A DNA stretch of 33,332 nucleotides, taken from the NCBI GenBank assembly GCA_017468115.1, contig JAFUJS010000003.1:1-33332 (forward strand). Direction: 5' to 3'. Within the stretch, counting starts at the first letter, position 1. Each line of letters begins with the position of its first letter. Made by a program: the position numbers and the translations under genes. The DNA is from Clostridia bacterium (lineage in GTDB: Bacteria; Bacillota_A; Clostridia; Oscillospirales; CAG-272). This document shows positions 1 to 6,746 of the stretch, in pieces. The notes below the pieces were generated by a model. The model worked only from the letters and a program-made list of their open reading frames with translations, was not told the DNA's origin and searched no databases.

Positions 1-2
1 AG

Positions 3-491
3 GAAGCAGTTCTTACCACTCTTGAACCACTCTTTAAGTCAAACGGCTTTGCCGCAACAACAGGCGACAGCGCAGCTATGATGCAGAGCTTTGCAGTAAA
101 CAAGGCACTTATCGAGGCTTATAAGCCATACCTTGGCGACATTAAGTTCGGTCTTGTTGCCGCTTACTGTGGCACAGGCACAGACTTTGATACAACAAAC
201 GGTGCGCTTGTAAATGCAGACGGCACAGGCGTAAACGGAAAGGTTGCAATTGTTGACTTTACTGACAGAGCATATGATATCTTTGAAATGAAGATTGCAG
301 GCATTGGCGAGGACCATAAGAACACAGAGTTCTATATTTGTGCTTACGTTATCGAAAATAACGCAGTTTCCTACATTAACAACAACACAACCGCTACCAC
401 AGCAACAGCTGTTAAGTATGCAGACGTTGCCGCTTTTGTGGACGACTACGGCTATATCACAACAGTACCTGCAGGTACAGATGAGGAGTAA
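3..491 (+). CDS. Secreted surface protein, C-terminal fragment (5' end outside window)
   Basis: The reading frame is open from the first bases of the window and ends in TAA at 489-491, so this is the last ~162 residues of a longer protein. It aligns by eye over its whole length with the C-terminal domain of the leucine-rich-repeat surface protein at 30628-32364. Shared motifs are GFAVN/SFAVN near the start, YGLV/FGLV, FEM, FYICAYVI versus LYVCAYVI, and a Thr-rich tail. It is probably extracytoplasmic like its paralogue. No LPXTG or SLH motif is present, so the mode of attachment is unknown. The stop is followed by a second TAA whose last A begins the ATG of the 56-aa ORF, which suggests translational coupling. 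The function of the domain is not recognised. Confidence 0.8.
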   Translation, partial: EAVLTTLEPLFKSNGFAATTGDSAAMMQSFAVNKALIEAYKPYLGDIKFGLVAAYCGTGTDFDTTNGALVNADGTGVNGKVAIVDFTDRAYDIFEMKIAGIGEDHKNTEFYICAYVIENNAVSYINNNTTATTATAVKYADVAAFVDDYGYITTVPAGTDEE

Positions 492-493
492 TA

Positions 494-664
494 ATGAACT
501 ACACAAAACCAAGCTACAAAAATGAAGCAGTAGCAAGCGAAGAAATTATGGAGTTTTCTCCAAACAACATTTACACCACCAACGAAAACTTTGACTTTGG
601 CGACGGTGAGCAAGCTGTAACAAAGGGAACATCTACTGCAAACATTAAGGACTTACTATTCTAA
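494..664 (+). CDS. 56-aa small protein, companion of surface protein (copy A)
   Basis: A short ORF with ATG at 494 directly behind the surface-protein stop, ending just before a strong terminator. It is the same length as the ORF at 32364-32534 and identical to it at 44 of 56 positions. Conserved blocks are YTKPSY at the N-terminus, EIMEFSPNNIYTT in the middle and VTKGTSTANIKDLLF at the C-terminus. Substitutions cluster between the blocks, as expected for a real protein under selection. There is no signal peptide, membrane segment or cysteine, and it is acidic. The coupling to a secreted protein gene in both copies suggests a linked role such as a chaperone, export partner or processed peptide. 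No known family was recognised and no function is assigned. Confidence 0.8.
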   Translation: MNYTKPSYKNEAVASEEIMEFSPNNIYTTNENFDFGDGEQAVTKGTSTANIKDLLF

Positions 665-666
665 AC

Positions 667-694
667 AAAAAGGAGCGATTTCGCTCCTTTTTTT
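667..694 (+). terminator. Rho-independent terminator, GGAGCGA type
   Basis: The stem A5-GGAGCGA (667-678) pairs with TCGCTCC-T5 (681-692) around a two-base loop, and the T run continues to 694. It ends the surface-protein and 56-aa ORF unit. It belongs to a terminator type seen four times in this window (also 882, 30172 and 32543). Confidence 0.9.
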
Positions 695-729
695 ATTCCC
701 AAACGCAGGGTCAGATTCCATACTCGCCC
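693..729. repeat. Dispersed repeat block, copy A
   Basis: The terminator and the bases behind it up to 729 recur almost unchanged at 30172-30235, including the core ACGCAGGGTCAGATTCCATA; one base differs near the end (TACTCGCCC versus TACCCGCCC). The two copies diverge immediately after CGCCC. This looks like the left end of a dispersed non-coding element. Confidence 0.75.
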
Positions 730-739
730 GAAATAATAT

Positions 740-794
740 CTCAAAGGCTCCCATGTGAAAGGGAGCTGTCAGCATCGCTGATTGAGGAATTGTC
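740..794. repeat. Putative dispersed hairpin repeat
   Basis: A compact segment with two stems: GCTCCC (747-752) with GGGAGC (761-766), and CAGC-ATC-GCTG (770-780), followed by TGAGGAATTGT. From memory, elements of the form GGCTCCC..GGGAGCTGTCA..CTGA(T/C)TGAGG are scattered through Oscillospiraceae genomes. Only one copy lies in this window, so the repeat status rests on recall. Confidence 0.45.
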
Positions 795-823
795 AATTAT
801 GTACAAAAGAACATCTAAGAAAA

Positions 824-847
824 CGGCGGGAGATAACCCCCCCGCCG
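824..847. other. GC-rich hairpin without T tail
   Basis: CGGCGGG (824-830) pairs with CCCGCCG (841-847) over a ten-base loop in an otherwise AT-rich intergenic stretch. There is no T run, so it is not a canonical terminator. It probably belongs to the same composite repeat region as 693-794. Confidence 0.5.
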
Positions 848-881
848 AGAACCCATATGCATTGCTATTACCTGTGCCAAC

Positions 882-908
882 AAAAAGGAGCGAAATTCGC
901 TCCTTTTT
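882..908 (-). terminator. Terminator of the GT8-PlsC gene
   Basis: A5-GGAGCGAA (882-894) pairs with TTCGCTCC-T5 (896-908) around a single A. It lies directly behind the stop codon of the minus-strand gene at 910 and, being symmetric, could also stop plus-strand transcription. Confidence 0.85.
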
Positions 909-909
909 G

Positions 910-2721
910 TTAATATTCAAGCTTAGTGCTGTATTCCTTTTCGTAGATTTCCTTCCAGCATTCAAAGTTCTTCTCGGCAAGGTATGCCATATTTTCCTTG
1001 TAGCCTAGGCTTGCATCAGGGTAAATTGGCTTGCCAATGTGAATTGTATATTCCTGCACAAAATATCCGTCAGGAATAAAGTTTTCATCCACATCAAAGT
1101 CCTTGATTGACCTTCTTAAATCCTCTCCGAGAATCTCGGAATCCCTCATAGTAATAAAGCAGGGTAGCACAGGCACGTTGTTCTTTACGGCAAACTTGTA
1201 AGCGCCCGGCTTTACAGGTCTTGGCTTACGATAGTTCCACCACATAGCCTGCTCCGGATAGAACAGCACGAAGTTACCCTTCTGAAGCAGAGTGTTAGTC
1301 GCCTCTGTAAACTTGACCATTGTCTTAATATTAGAGGACAAGGGAAGAGTATAGAAGTGTCTCATAAGCTCGCCAAAAAATCCCGGGAATGAGGTGTAGT
1401 TGCCTTCCTTTATAACACGGTAGAACTTTTGCTTAGGCCACTTTTTAGATGCATGATAAGCCTCTTGAATAGCAAAGCTGTCAAAGGCATTAAAATGGTT
1501 ACATGTAATAATAGCGCCGGTATCTAGCCCTTGCCAATTTTCAACACCCTTAATATCCTTAATAATCATTATTTTCTTATCAAGAATGGTTTTAAGGAAC
1601 GCCTTTGCCTTCTTGTGGGCAACCCAAGTTTTGAATTTAGCGCCAAGTCCATGCCTTAAATAGTCAATTTCGTCAGGCATAATCTGTCTTGATGGTGGGT
1701 CATCCTCAACATCCTGATCAAATTTGCCTTCCTTCTCAAATTCTCTTATTTTTTCTTCAAGCTCAACTCTGTAAGGGGAGCGTTTTTTTTTAATATGAAG
1801 CTTTAAGAAATTGTCCTCACGGTTAGTTTCGTCAATAGCCATTTGATATAGCTGTGCAGCGCTTTCAGCATCTCTTTGCCTTTGCTCGTCTGTATATGCC
1901 TCAAGCTCAGCCTTTAAGACATCGTAAACTGTGGTTTTTTTAGCATAAGACCAGAAAATATCAGCGCCACGGCACTCATGGTAATGCCAAGGCTTATTAA
2001 CCATAATATAATGGAGAATATTTGCCTCTCTGTAATCGTATGGGTACTCAAGACCATCAGTTAACTCTGTGTTCCATTTCTGGTCGAGCCAATAAACGTG
2101 GTCCTTGCAAATCAGGTTAAGGTAATCCTCATCCTGTGTAACGATAAAGTCATACTCGCCAAGATAGTTAATAAAGCTGTCAAGCACATGCTTATCTCTG
2201 AACTGTCTTGCGTTTATGAGCATCATGCCTGCATTAAAGAATGCATGGCGGCTAACGCCCACAACCTCTTCACAGTAAGTGCCATAAACGTCAACCTGCT
2301 CCATAGCCTGCTCACGGCAGCCACCAAGATAGAAGTCGCCAATGTCAGTATTATAAAGCTCGGAAATATCGCCCTGCACAATAGTGTCGCTGTCAATGTA
2401 GATAGCCTTATCGTACTCAGGGAACATTTCGGAAATAAAGAGTCTGTAATAGGTTGTCTTAGAGTAGTAGTGTCTAAGAGGGAGCCTGTCGGAAATAGAC
2501 TCAAGATAAGAGGAAACATTTGTAAAGATAACCTCAAAATTTTCATTTTGAAGGGCAGAGAGCTTTTCCGCCATTTCCTCTCCGATATTAGTATTCAAAA
2601 CATAAACCTTATAGGTGTAATCCTTAGATGCATTTTCAATCATAGAGCTAAGAGACACGATTGTGTATTTTACAAACGCATCATCACAAGCATAGAAAAT
2701 AGGAATGGTTTTATTATTCAT
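910..2721 (-). CDS. GT8 glycosyltransferase fused to a PlsC-type acyltransferase
   Basis: A 603-aa two-domain protein. Residues ~6-260 form a GT8 glycosyltransferase (IPIFYACDD start, YIDSDT metal-binding DxD at 110-112, FFNAGMMLIN at 161-170), a retaining fold that uses nucleotide-sugar donors. After a charged, probably helical linker (~265-350), residues ~370-590 form a PlsC-like glycerolipid acyltransferase with the H-x4-D motif NHFNAFD (H409, D414) and a YPE-containing block at 488-490. No signal peptide or clear membrane helix is seen. The start at 2721 is chosen because AAGGAG stands six bases upstream; a longer in-frame ORF from 2787 has no such site. A role in making a glycosylated acyl lipid at the cytoplasmic membrane face is inference; both domain calls are firm. 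Confidence 0.85.
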   Translation of the reverse strand: MNNKTIPIFYACDDAFVKYTIVSLSSMIENASKDYTYKVYVLNTNIGEEMAEKLSALQNENFEVIFTNVSSYLESISDRLPLRHYYSKTTYYRLFISEMFPEYDKAIYIDSDTIVQGDISELYNTDIGDFYLGGCREQAMEQVDVYGTYCEEVVGVSRHAFFNAGMMLINARQFRDKHVLDSFINYLGEYDFIVTQDEDYLNLICKDHVYWLDQKWNTELTDGLEYPYDYREANILHYIMVNKPWHYHECRGADIFWSYAKKTTVYDVLKAELEAYTDEQRQRDAESAAQLYQMAIDETNREDNFLKLHIKKKRSPYRVELEEKIREFEKEGKFDQDVEDDPPSRQIMPDEIDYLRHGLGAKFKTWVAHKKAKAFLKTILDKKIMIIKDIKGVENWQGLDTGAIITCNHFNAFDSFAIQEAYHASKKWPKQKFYRVIKEGNYTSFPGFFGELMRHFYTLPLSSNIKTMVKFTEATNTLLQKGNFVLFYPEQAMWWNYRKPRPVKPGAYKFAVKNNVPVLPCFITMRDSEILGEDLRRSIKDFDVDENFIPDGYFVQEYTIHIGKPIYPDASLGYKENMAYLAEKNFECWKEIYEKEYSTKLEY

Positions 2722-2777
2722 CGTCTTCTCCTTAAAATTGTTGCCAAAAGGCAAAAGGTTGATTAAACAACAAAGAA

Positions 2778-2806
2778 AGTTTACCAAAAAAGCCCTGAAA
2801 TGTAAA
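2778..2806 (-). promoter_or_regulatory. Putative promoter of the GT8-PlsC gene
   Basis: On the minus strand TTTACA (2801-2806) and TAAACT (2778-2783) are 17 bp apart, about 60 bases upstream of the start. The match is moderate. Confidence 0.45.
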
Positions 2807-2854
2807 GGACATATTTAATTTTCCAATCTAATAAAAAATTCCAAACCCTCATTT

Positions 2855-2883
2855 TTGTAGAAAAACCACTCTACAAATTGTAG
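2855..2883. promoter_or_regulatory. Palindromic operator candidate (TTGTAG/CTACAA)
   Basis: CTACAA-A-TTGTAG (2871-2883) is a perfect palindrome, and a further TTGTAG half-site lies at 2855-2860. It sits just upstream of the -35 box of the XRE regulator gene, so it may be its autoregulatory site (inference). Confidence 0.45.
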
Positions 2884-2900
2884 AATAGCCCCAAAAACCC

Positions 2901-2929
2901 TTGACTTTGTTGACTTTTTGTGCTAAAAT
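2901..2929 (+). promoter_or_regulatory. Promoter of the XRE regulator gene
   Basis: TTGACT (2901-2906) and TAAAAT (2924-2929) with a 17-bp spacer, about 70 bases before the ATG. Confidence 0.75.
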
Positions 2930-3006
2930 GATAAAAAATCAAGCAATACATAACAAATAGCAAAAAATCAACTGAAATTTGAATTTTTGGTTTTTATGGA
3001 GGCTTT

Positions 3007-3681
3007 ATGAAGGATGTTAAATCGGTTGTTGCTCAAAATTTGGGCACACTCCGTAAGCAAAAGGGGCTCACACAGGCGGAGCTTGCTGAAAGGCTTAACT
3101 ACTCAGACAAGGCTATCTCACGCTGGGAAAAGGGCGACACTCTCCCCGACATAAATGTACTTTACGAGATTTGTGAGTTTTATGGTATAACTATGAACGA
3201 CCTTGTTGGAGAAGAAGAGCCACAGGTTAAGGAAGAGGAGCTTACCGAAAAGGATGTTAAGGCGTATGGCGCATGGATATGTGCATTTGCCGGTGCCGCA
3301 GTTTGGCTCCTTGCCGCTGTACTGTATTTCGTATACGACACAACCAAGGGTAGCGGTATGTCCCCGTGGATTGTGTTTCTTTGGGCAATTCCAATTTCCT
3401 GCGTAATTGTTGTTCTTTTTGGCAGACCCGTGTTTAACTGGATAGTGGACTTTGTTCTTCTTTCAGTATGCGTTTGGACCCTTTTAGGCAGTATTTATCT
3501 GCACCTTATTTTCTTCTCTCCTATCGAGGGTGCATACAATTTTTGGCCACTTTTCCTAATAGGTATTCCTGCACAGGCAATTTTGTTCCTTATGCAAAAG
3601 CTGGCAAAGTATAGAAGCAAGAAAAAGAGAACACTTGTCAAGGCATCGGAGGTAGAGGAAAATGATAACAGCAGGGATTAA
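3007..3681 (+). CDS. XRE-family HTH regulator with four-helix membrane domain
   Basis: A 224-aa protein. Residues ~8-66 are a classical Cro/C1-type HTH (LRKQKGLTQAELAERL, then SDKAISRWEKG). An acidic linker (69-85) leads to four hydrophobic helices at about 89-110, 120-139, 143-170 and 178-197, and a basic tail. Such membrane-tethered XRE proteins are common in Clostridia, and their signals are mostly unknown. GGAGG lies four bases before the ATG. The gene overlaps the following thioesterase gene by 20 bases, so the two are one operon. The palindrome upstream of its promoter is a candidate operator. Confidence 0.85.
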   Translation: MKDVKSVVAQNLGTLRKQKGLTQAELAERLNYSDKAISRWEKGDTLPDINVLYEICEFYGITMNDLVGEEEPQVKEEELTEKDVKAYGAWICAFAGAAVWLLAAVLYFVYDTTKGSGMSPWIVFLWAIPISCVIVVLFGRPVFNWIVDFVLLSVCVWTLLGSIYLHLIFFSPIEGAYNFWPLFLIGIPAQAILFLMQKLAKYRSKKKRTLVKASEVEENDNSRD

Positions 3682-4051
3682 AAATAAGATAGAAATCACA
3701 GTAACAGACAAGGACACCGCCAAGGCATTTGGCAGCGGAGAGCTTTTGGTTTTGGCAACTCCACGTATGATTGCTTTAATGGAGGAGTGTGCATATAAAT
3801 CTCTTACCCCGTGTCTGGAAAATGGCTCTGGCACAGTTGGCACAAAAATGGATGTTTCACACCTTGCAGCCACACCTGTCGGTATGAAGGCTTGGGCAGA
3901 AACCGAGGTTATAGCAGCAGACGGCAGAAAAATCACATTTTGTGTGAAAGCCTATGATGAATGTGGCTTAATTGGCGAGGGGACACACGAAAGATTTATT
4001 GTCTACAACGAAAAGTTTACTGAGAAAACCTACGCAAAATTGAATAAATAA
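3662..4051 (+). CDS. FlK-type hotdog thioesterase
   Basis: A 129-aa single hotdog domain resembling the fluoroacetyl-CoA thioesterase FlK. The three FlK catalytic positions can be placed with correct spacing: Thr33, Glu41 and His67 here against Thr42, Glu50 and His76 in FlK, in the contexts LATPRMIALMEE and VSHLAATPVG; the GEGTHER motif near the end also matches. It should hydrolyse an acyl-CoA thioester in the cytoplasm. Homologues are widespread in Firmicutes that never meet fluoroacetate, so the natural substrate is open. It starts inside the regulator gene (20-base overlap, ribosome site in AGAGGAAA) and is followed by a terminator. Confidence 0.85.
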   Translation: MITAGIKNKIEITVTDKDTAKAFGSGELLVLATPRMIALMEECAYKSLTPCLENGSGTVGTKMDVSHLAATPVGMKAWAETEVIAADGRKITFCVKAYDECGLIGEGTHERFIVYNEKFTEKTYAKLNK

Positions 4052-4054
4052 GTA

Positions 4055-4085
4055 AAAAGGGCTACACAGAGTAGCCCCTTTTTGT
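4055..4085 (+). terminator. Terminator of the XRE-thioesterase operon
   Basis: AAAAAGGGCTAC pairs with GTAGCCCCTTTTT (one bulged base) around ACAGA, followed by T residues. Confidence 0.85.
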
Positions 4086-4132
4086 TGATTTTCAAGACCG
4101 CACAAATTTTTTCAAAAAAAGCAAAAAAAGAC

Positions 4133-4161
4133 TTGACAACATAAAAAGCGTATGATATAAT
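4133..4161 (+). promoter_or_regulatory. Consensus promoter of the tRNA operon
   Basis: TTGACA (4133-4138) and TATAAT (4156-4161), both perfect consensus with 17-bp spacing, 30 bases upstream of the first tRNA. This fits a strong stable-RNA promoter. Confidence 0.9.
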
Positions 4162-4191
4162 AGTCAAGCATTAAAGCGCAAATGTGTATAC

Positions 4192-4267
4192 GGCGGAATA
4201 GCTCAGAGGCTAGAGCATCCGGTTCATACCCGGCAGGTCATAGGTTCAAATCCCATTTCCGCCACCA
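4192..4267 (+). tRNA. tRNA-Met (CAT)
   Basis: A 76-nt cloverleaf with encoded CCA. The acceptor GGCGGAA pairs with TTCCGCC, the D stem GCTC with GAGC, the anticodon loop is TTCATAC (anticodon CAT), and the T arm reads ATAGG-TTCAAAT-CCCAT. The G1-C72 pair argues for elongator Met rather than initiator. Two unpaired positions (27-43 and 51-63) are slightly unusual. A lysidine-type Ile tRNA is possible but less likely. Confidence 0.9.
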
Positions 4268-4272
4268 CATTT

Positions 4273-4347
4273 GGCCCGTTGGTCAAGCGGTTAAGACACG
4301 GCCCTTTCACGGCTGTAACATGGGTTCGATTCCCGTACGGGTCACCA
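4273..4347 (+). tRNA. tRNA-Glu (TTC)
   Basis: A 75-nt cloverleaf with encoded CCA. The acceptor GGCCCGT pairs with ACGGGTC, the anticodon stem CGGCC with GGCTG around loop CTTTCAC (anticodon TTC), and the T arm is ATGGG-TTCGATT-CCCGT. It lies five bases after tRNA-Met in one transcript. Confidence 0.95.
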
Positions 4348-4354
4348 AAACAAG

Positions 4355-4381
4355 AAAGACACCATTTCGGTGTCTTTTTTT
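4355..4381 (+). terminator. Terminator of the tRNA operon
   Basis: AAAGACACC (4355-4363) pairs with GGTGTCTTT (4369-4377) around ATTTC, followed by a T run. Confidence 0.9.
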
Positions 4382-4389
4382 GTTTTGCC

Positions 4390-4640
4390 ACCCGTACGCT
4401 CATCGACCCATCTTCAAAATGCACTCGCATTTTGAATTGGGTTCGCATTTCTGACGAAAGCCGTTGTCAGCTTGCTAGCAAAAGGCTCGGCAGAAATAGC
4501 TCGCATAGCGAGCCTTCCCGCTTGCTCTCGTTTACGAGAGTAGGGTCACGTGTCGGAACCTTGCAAGACAGGGCATCTTCCCGCACGAATTTTCGTTTGC
4601 TTTTGCTGCAAGAGTACGATGCCATTTCTTAAGACAACCC
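4390..4640. other. Hairpin-rich non-coding region after the tRNAs
   Basis: About 250 bases without a credible gene but full of short palindromes: TCAAAATGC-ACTC-GCATTTTGA (4414-4435), CTGAC/GTCAG (4451-4470), GCTCGC-ATA-GCGAGC (4499-4513) and CTCTCG-TTTA-CGAGAG (4525-4540). The base composition is richer in GC than the flanking intergenic DNA. It could be a dispersed repeat, a remnant of an element inserted next to the tRNAs, or a structured RNA; nothing in the sequence decides between these. Confidence 0.5.
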
Positions 4641-4667
4641 ACCGTCCTCTGTCTTCCTTTAAGATTG

Positions 4668-4696
4668 TTGACTTTTTTGTTAATTTGTGATATAAT
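4668..4696 (+). promoter_or_regulatory. Promoter of the lipoprotein gene
   Basis: TTGACT (4668-4673) and TATAAT (4691-4696) with 17-bp spacing, 33 bases before the ATG. Confidence 0.85.
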
Positions 4697-4728
4697 TCAG
4701 TTGAAGAAGAACATTGTGAGGGGGCAAA

Positions 4729-5193
4729 ATGAAATATCTTAGAATTGTTTGTTTATCCGCATTGGTTGCTTTGGCAAGCCTTTTGAGCTCTTGTATTCCA
4801 TTGCATTACGAAATGATGCCCGACAATTACCCCGGAAGCACATATTATTGTGAGGATTTTGATATTGAATTTACTGTCCACGATGAAGACTTTTTGCTGT
4901 TGGAATGTGACGGTATGACAGATAGTTATAGCAAGATAACAGGAGAAATCACCGTTGATGGAATAACATATGAGTTTTACGCCAACTTCCATGTTGACTT
5001 GTCAATGTCCTTTTATTCAAAAGAAATAACAAAAGAAGGTGCAGCTACCACTACAACTTCTTTTGAAATAGAAGAAAAGCATCGATTGGTTTCGGCTACT
5101 TGCGATTATGAGCCTAACGGAGACATTGTTGCAACCGTTGACGGTGGAACCTTGTTAGAGCCCGGCACCAAGTTAACGTTCAGTAGAAAATAA
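4729..5193 (+). CDS. Small putative lipoprotein
   Basis: A 154-aa protein with a short type II signal peptide: basic MKYLR, a hydrophobic core, and lipobox LLSSC with the lipidated Cys at residue 22. The mature part is acidic, rich in beta-prone segments (alternating ITVDGITYEFYANF-type strands) and has no catalytic motif that I recognise. It should be anchored on the outer face of the membrane. A GAGGGGGC ribosome site precedes the ATG. It is a single-gene unit with its own promoter and a terminator shared with the converging amidohydrolase gene. Function unknown. Confidence 0.75.
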   Translation: MKYLRIVCLSALVALASLLSSCIPLHYEMMPDNYPGSTYYCEDFDIEFTVHDEDFLLLECDGMTDSYSKITGEITVDGITYEFYANFHVDLSMSFYSKEITKEGAATTTTSFEIEEKHRLVSATCDYEPNGDIVATVDGGTLLEPGTKLTFSRK

Positions 5194-5233
5194 TAAAATG
5201 ATTGCGTTTACACACTCGCTCCCCCCAAAAACC

Positions 5234-5264
5234 AAAAAGGACACTCAACCAAGTGTCCTTTTTT
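5234..5264. terminator. Bidirectional terminator
   Basis: A5-GGACACT (5234-5245) pairs with AGTGTCC-T5 (5252-5263) around CAACCA. It lies between the converging lipoprotein and amidohydrolase genes and has A/T tracts suited to both directions. Confidence 0.9.
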
Positions 5265-5273
5265 GCTTTCTAG

Positions 5274-6608
5274 TTATTGCTTTACAGTAATTGAGCCGTC
5301 CTCGTTATAGATGATTTTGTCGCCACAAGAGTTCAAGCCTTCAATATAGCTGAAATACTCTTCCTTTGAAGCGAATTGGCTCTTATAGCCGGACTTGATT
5401 TTCTTTGCACGTTCGCCGCCGTTTTCAAGCAAAAGAATTATCATGGCAAGCTGCCATTTTGCGCTGACAACGCATGCGGTGTACGGGTCGCTTATTTGAA
5501 AATCATCGCCATGCACCTTACCGCTTATACCTGCCACATAGGGATGAACAACAGGCATAAGCCCGCAAAGCTCACCCATATCGGTGCTTCCTCTGCCAAC
5601 ATCATTTCCAATAGGAAAATTAACCTCGGGCATAGCAACATTTGCTGCATCCTTAGTAAGCTCCAGCATGCCCTTATCATTTTTGAGAGGAGCATATCCT
5701 GGGAAATCCTCAATCTCCACATTTGCACCCATTGATACCGCTGCACCGCATAATGCACGGTTGATTTTTTTATTTTCACGCATTATAGCATCAAAGCTTG
5801 CGCCTCTGACAAAGCTTTCAATAGTAACTGATTCGGGAATTGCATTAACTGCATCTCCACCATGGGTAATTATTGGGTGGAAACGAATCAAGTCAGCCTC
5901 CCTGAAGGTTTCACGCAGGGCATTTGCCGCACTTAAGCCTTGGGTCGCAGCATAAAGAGCATTTATGCCCAGTTCAGGACTTCCGCCGGCGTGGGCAGAA
6001 ACCCCCTTGTACGTAACCTTCTTGGCAACACAGCCAATAGCACCTTGTCCAACCCCTGTGCCTTCCGCTGTATGCACCATAAACGCAATATCAACTCCAT
6101 CAAAATAGCCACGGGACAAAAATTCACCCTTGCCACCAAAATATTTGATTACCCCTTGCTTTTTCAGCTCGTTTCTATATTCAATTTCAATCAATTCCTC
6201 AGCCGGCACTAAGCAAAGGCGCACTCTGCCACAAAGCCTTGAAAGAATCTCCTCATTTTTAAGAGCTGCGGCAATTCCCAGCATAGCGGCACATTGAGCA
6301 TGATGCCCACAAGCGTGAACATATCCTGTTTTAGGGTCGCTTTCCTTGTGATTTGGGCATATAAGGGAATCCATTTCCGCAAGCACTAAAACCTCAGGTC
6401 CCTCCTTGCCAGTATCTACTACTGTATAGAAGCCGGGAATATTTCCTGCCATTACAAGATTATCATACCCAAGCTCTCTAAACCTTTTTGCCAAATAAGC
6501 AGATGTATTTACCTCACGATAACCCGTTTCCGGATGCGCCCAAATATATCGCTCGGCTTCCAAAATCATATCTTTATATCTTTCTACATAATCAAGCAAT
6601 TCTTTCAT
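5274..6608 (-). CDS. M20 family metallo-amidohydrolase
   Basis: A 444-aa member of the M20 (M20D/AbgB-like) amidohydrolases, which cleave N-acyl amino acids, aminobenzoyl-glutamate or short peptides using metal ions. Visible features are AHPETGY near residue 25, AEMDSL (D80), the metal-binding YVHACGHHAQ (98-104), VPAEE, the dimerisation-domain segment VSAHAGGSPELGINAL and the late metal ligand in KVHGDDF. The usual HACGHD has His in place of Asp, a variant I believe occurs in part of the family. There is no signal peptide, so it acts in the cytoplasm. AAAGGAG precedes the ATG. It is transcribed alone and divergently from the fucosidase gene; the substrate cannot be told from sequence. Confidence 0.85.
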   Translation of the reverse strand: MKELLDYVERYKDMILEAERYIWAHPETGYREVNTSAYLAKRFRELGYDNLVMAGNIPGFYTVVDTGKEGPEVLVLAEMDSLICPNHKESDPKTGYVHACGHHAQCAAMLGIAAALKNEEILSRLCGRVRLCLVPAEELIEIEYRNELKKQGVIKYFGGKGEFLSRGYFDGVDIAFMVHTAEGTGVGQGAIGCVAKKVTYKGVSAHAGGSPELGINALYAATQGLSAANALRETFREADLIRFHPIITHGGDAVNAIPESVTIESFVRGASFDAIMRENKKINRALCGAAVSMGANVEIEDFPGYAPLKNDKGMLELTKDAANVAMPEVNFPIGNDVGRGSTDMGELCGLMPVVHPYVAGISGKVHGDDFQISDPYTACVVSAKWQLAMIILLLENGGERAKKIKSGYKSQFASKEEYFSYIEGLNSCGDKIIYNEDGSITVKQ

Positions 6609-6641
6609 TTCAACTCTCCTTTGTTTGATTATTACACATAA

Positions 6642-6670
6642 ATTGTAGCACTTATTCCATCAATATGCAA
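6642..6670 (-). promoter_or_regulatory. Promoter of the amidohydrolase gene
   Basis: On the minus strand TTGCAT (6665-6670) and TACAAT (6642-6647) with a 17-bp spacer. Confidence 0.65.
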
Positions 6671-6688
6671 CTATTTTTCCGCCGGTTA

Positions 6689-6717
6689 TTTACAAAAATC
6701 GGAATTAGTAGTATAAT
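6689..6717 (+). promoter_or_regulatory. Promoter of the GH29-GH20 operon
   Basis: TTTACA (6689-6694) and TATAAT (6712-6717) with 17-bp spacing, 30 bases upstream of the chosen fucosidase start. Confidence 0.8.
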
Positions 6718-6746
6718 TATCTAAAATTATTATGCGAGGTTTTATT

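Noticed and set aside
39..536. Minus-strand ORF of 165 codons opposite the first surface-protein fragment
   Set aside because: Cys/Val-rich translation typical of the reverse complement of a Thr/Asn-rich gene; the same artefact appears at 31789-32406 opposite the paralogue.
2098..2766. Plus-strand ORF of 222 codons opposite the GT8-PlsC gene
   Set aside because: Shadow of the GT8 domain; no family features and no initiation signals.
3662..4051. Fluoroacetate resistance gene
   Set aside because: FlK-like thioesterases are common in bacteria not exposed to fluoroacetate; catalytic residues alone do not fix the substrate.
4182..4632. ORFs of 74-117 codons across the tRNA genes and the hairpin region
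   Set aside because: They run through two complete tRNA cloverleaves and palindromic DNA, and lack ribosome sites and family resemblance.
4192..4640. Integrated genomic island beginning at the tRNA genes
   Set aside because: No integrase, no direct repeat of the tRNA 3' end longer than about eight bases, and only housekeeping-type genes follow.
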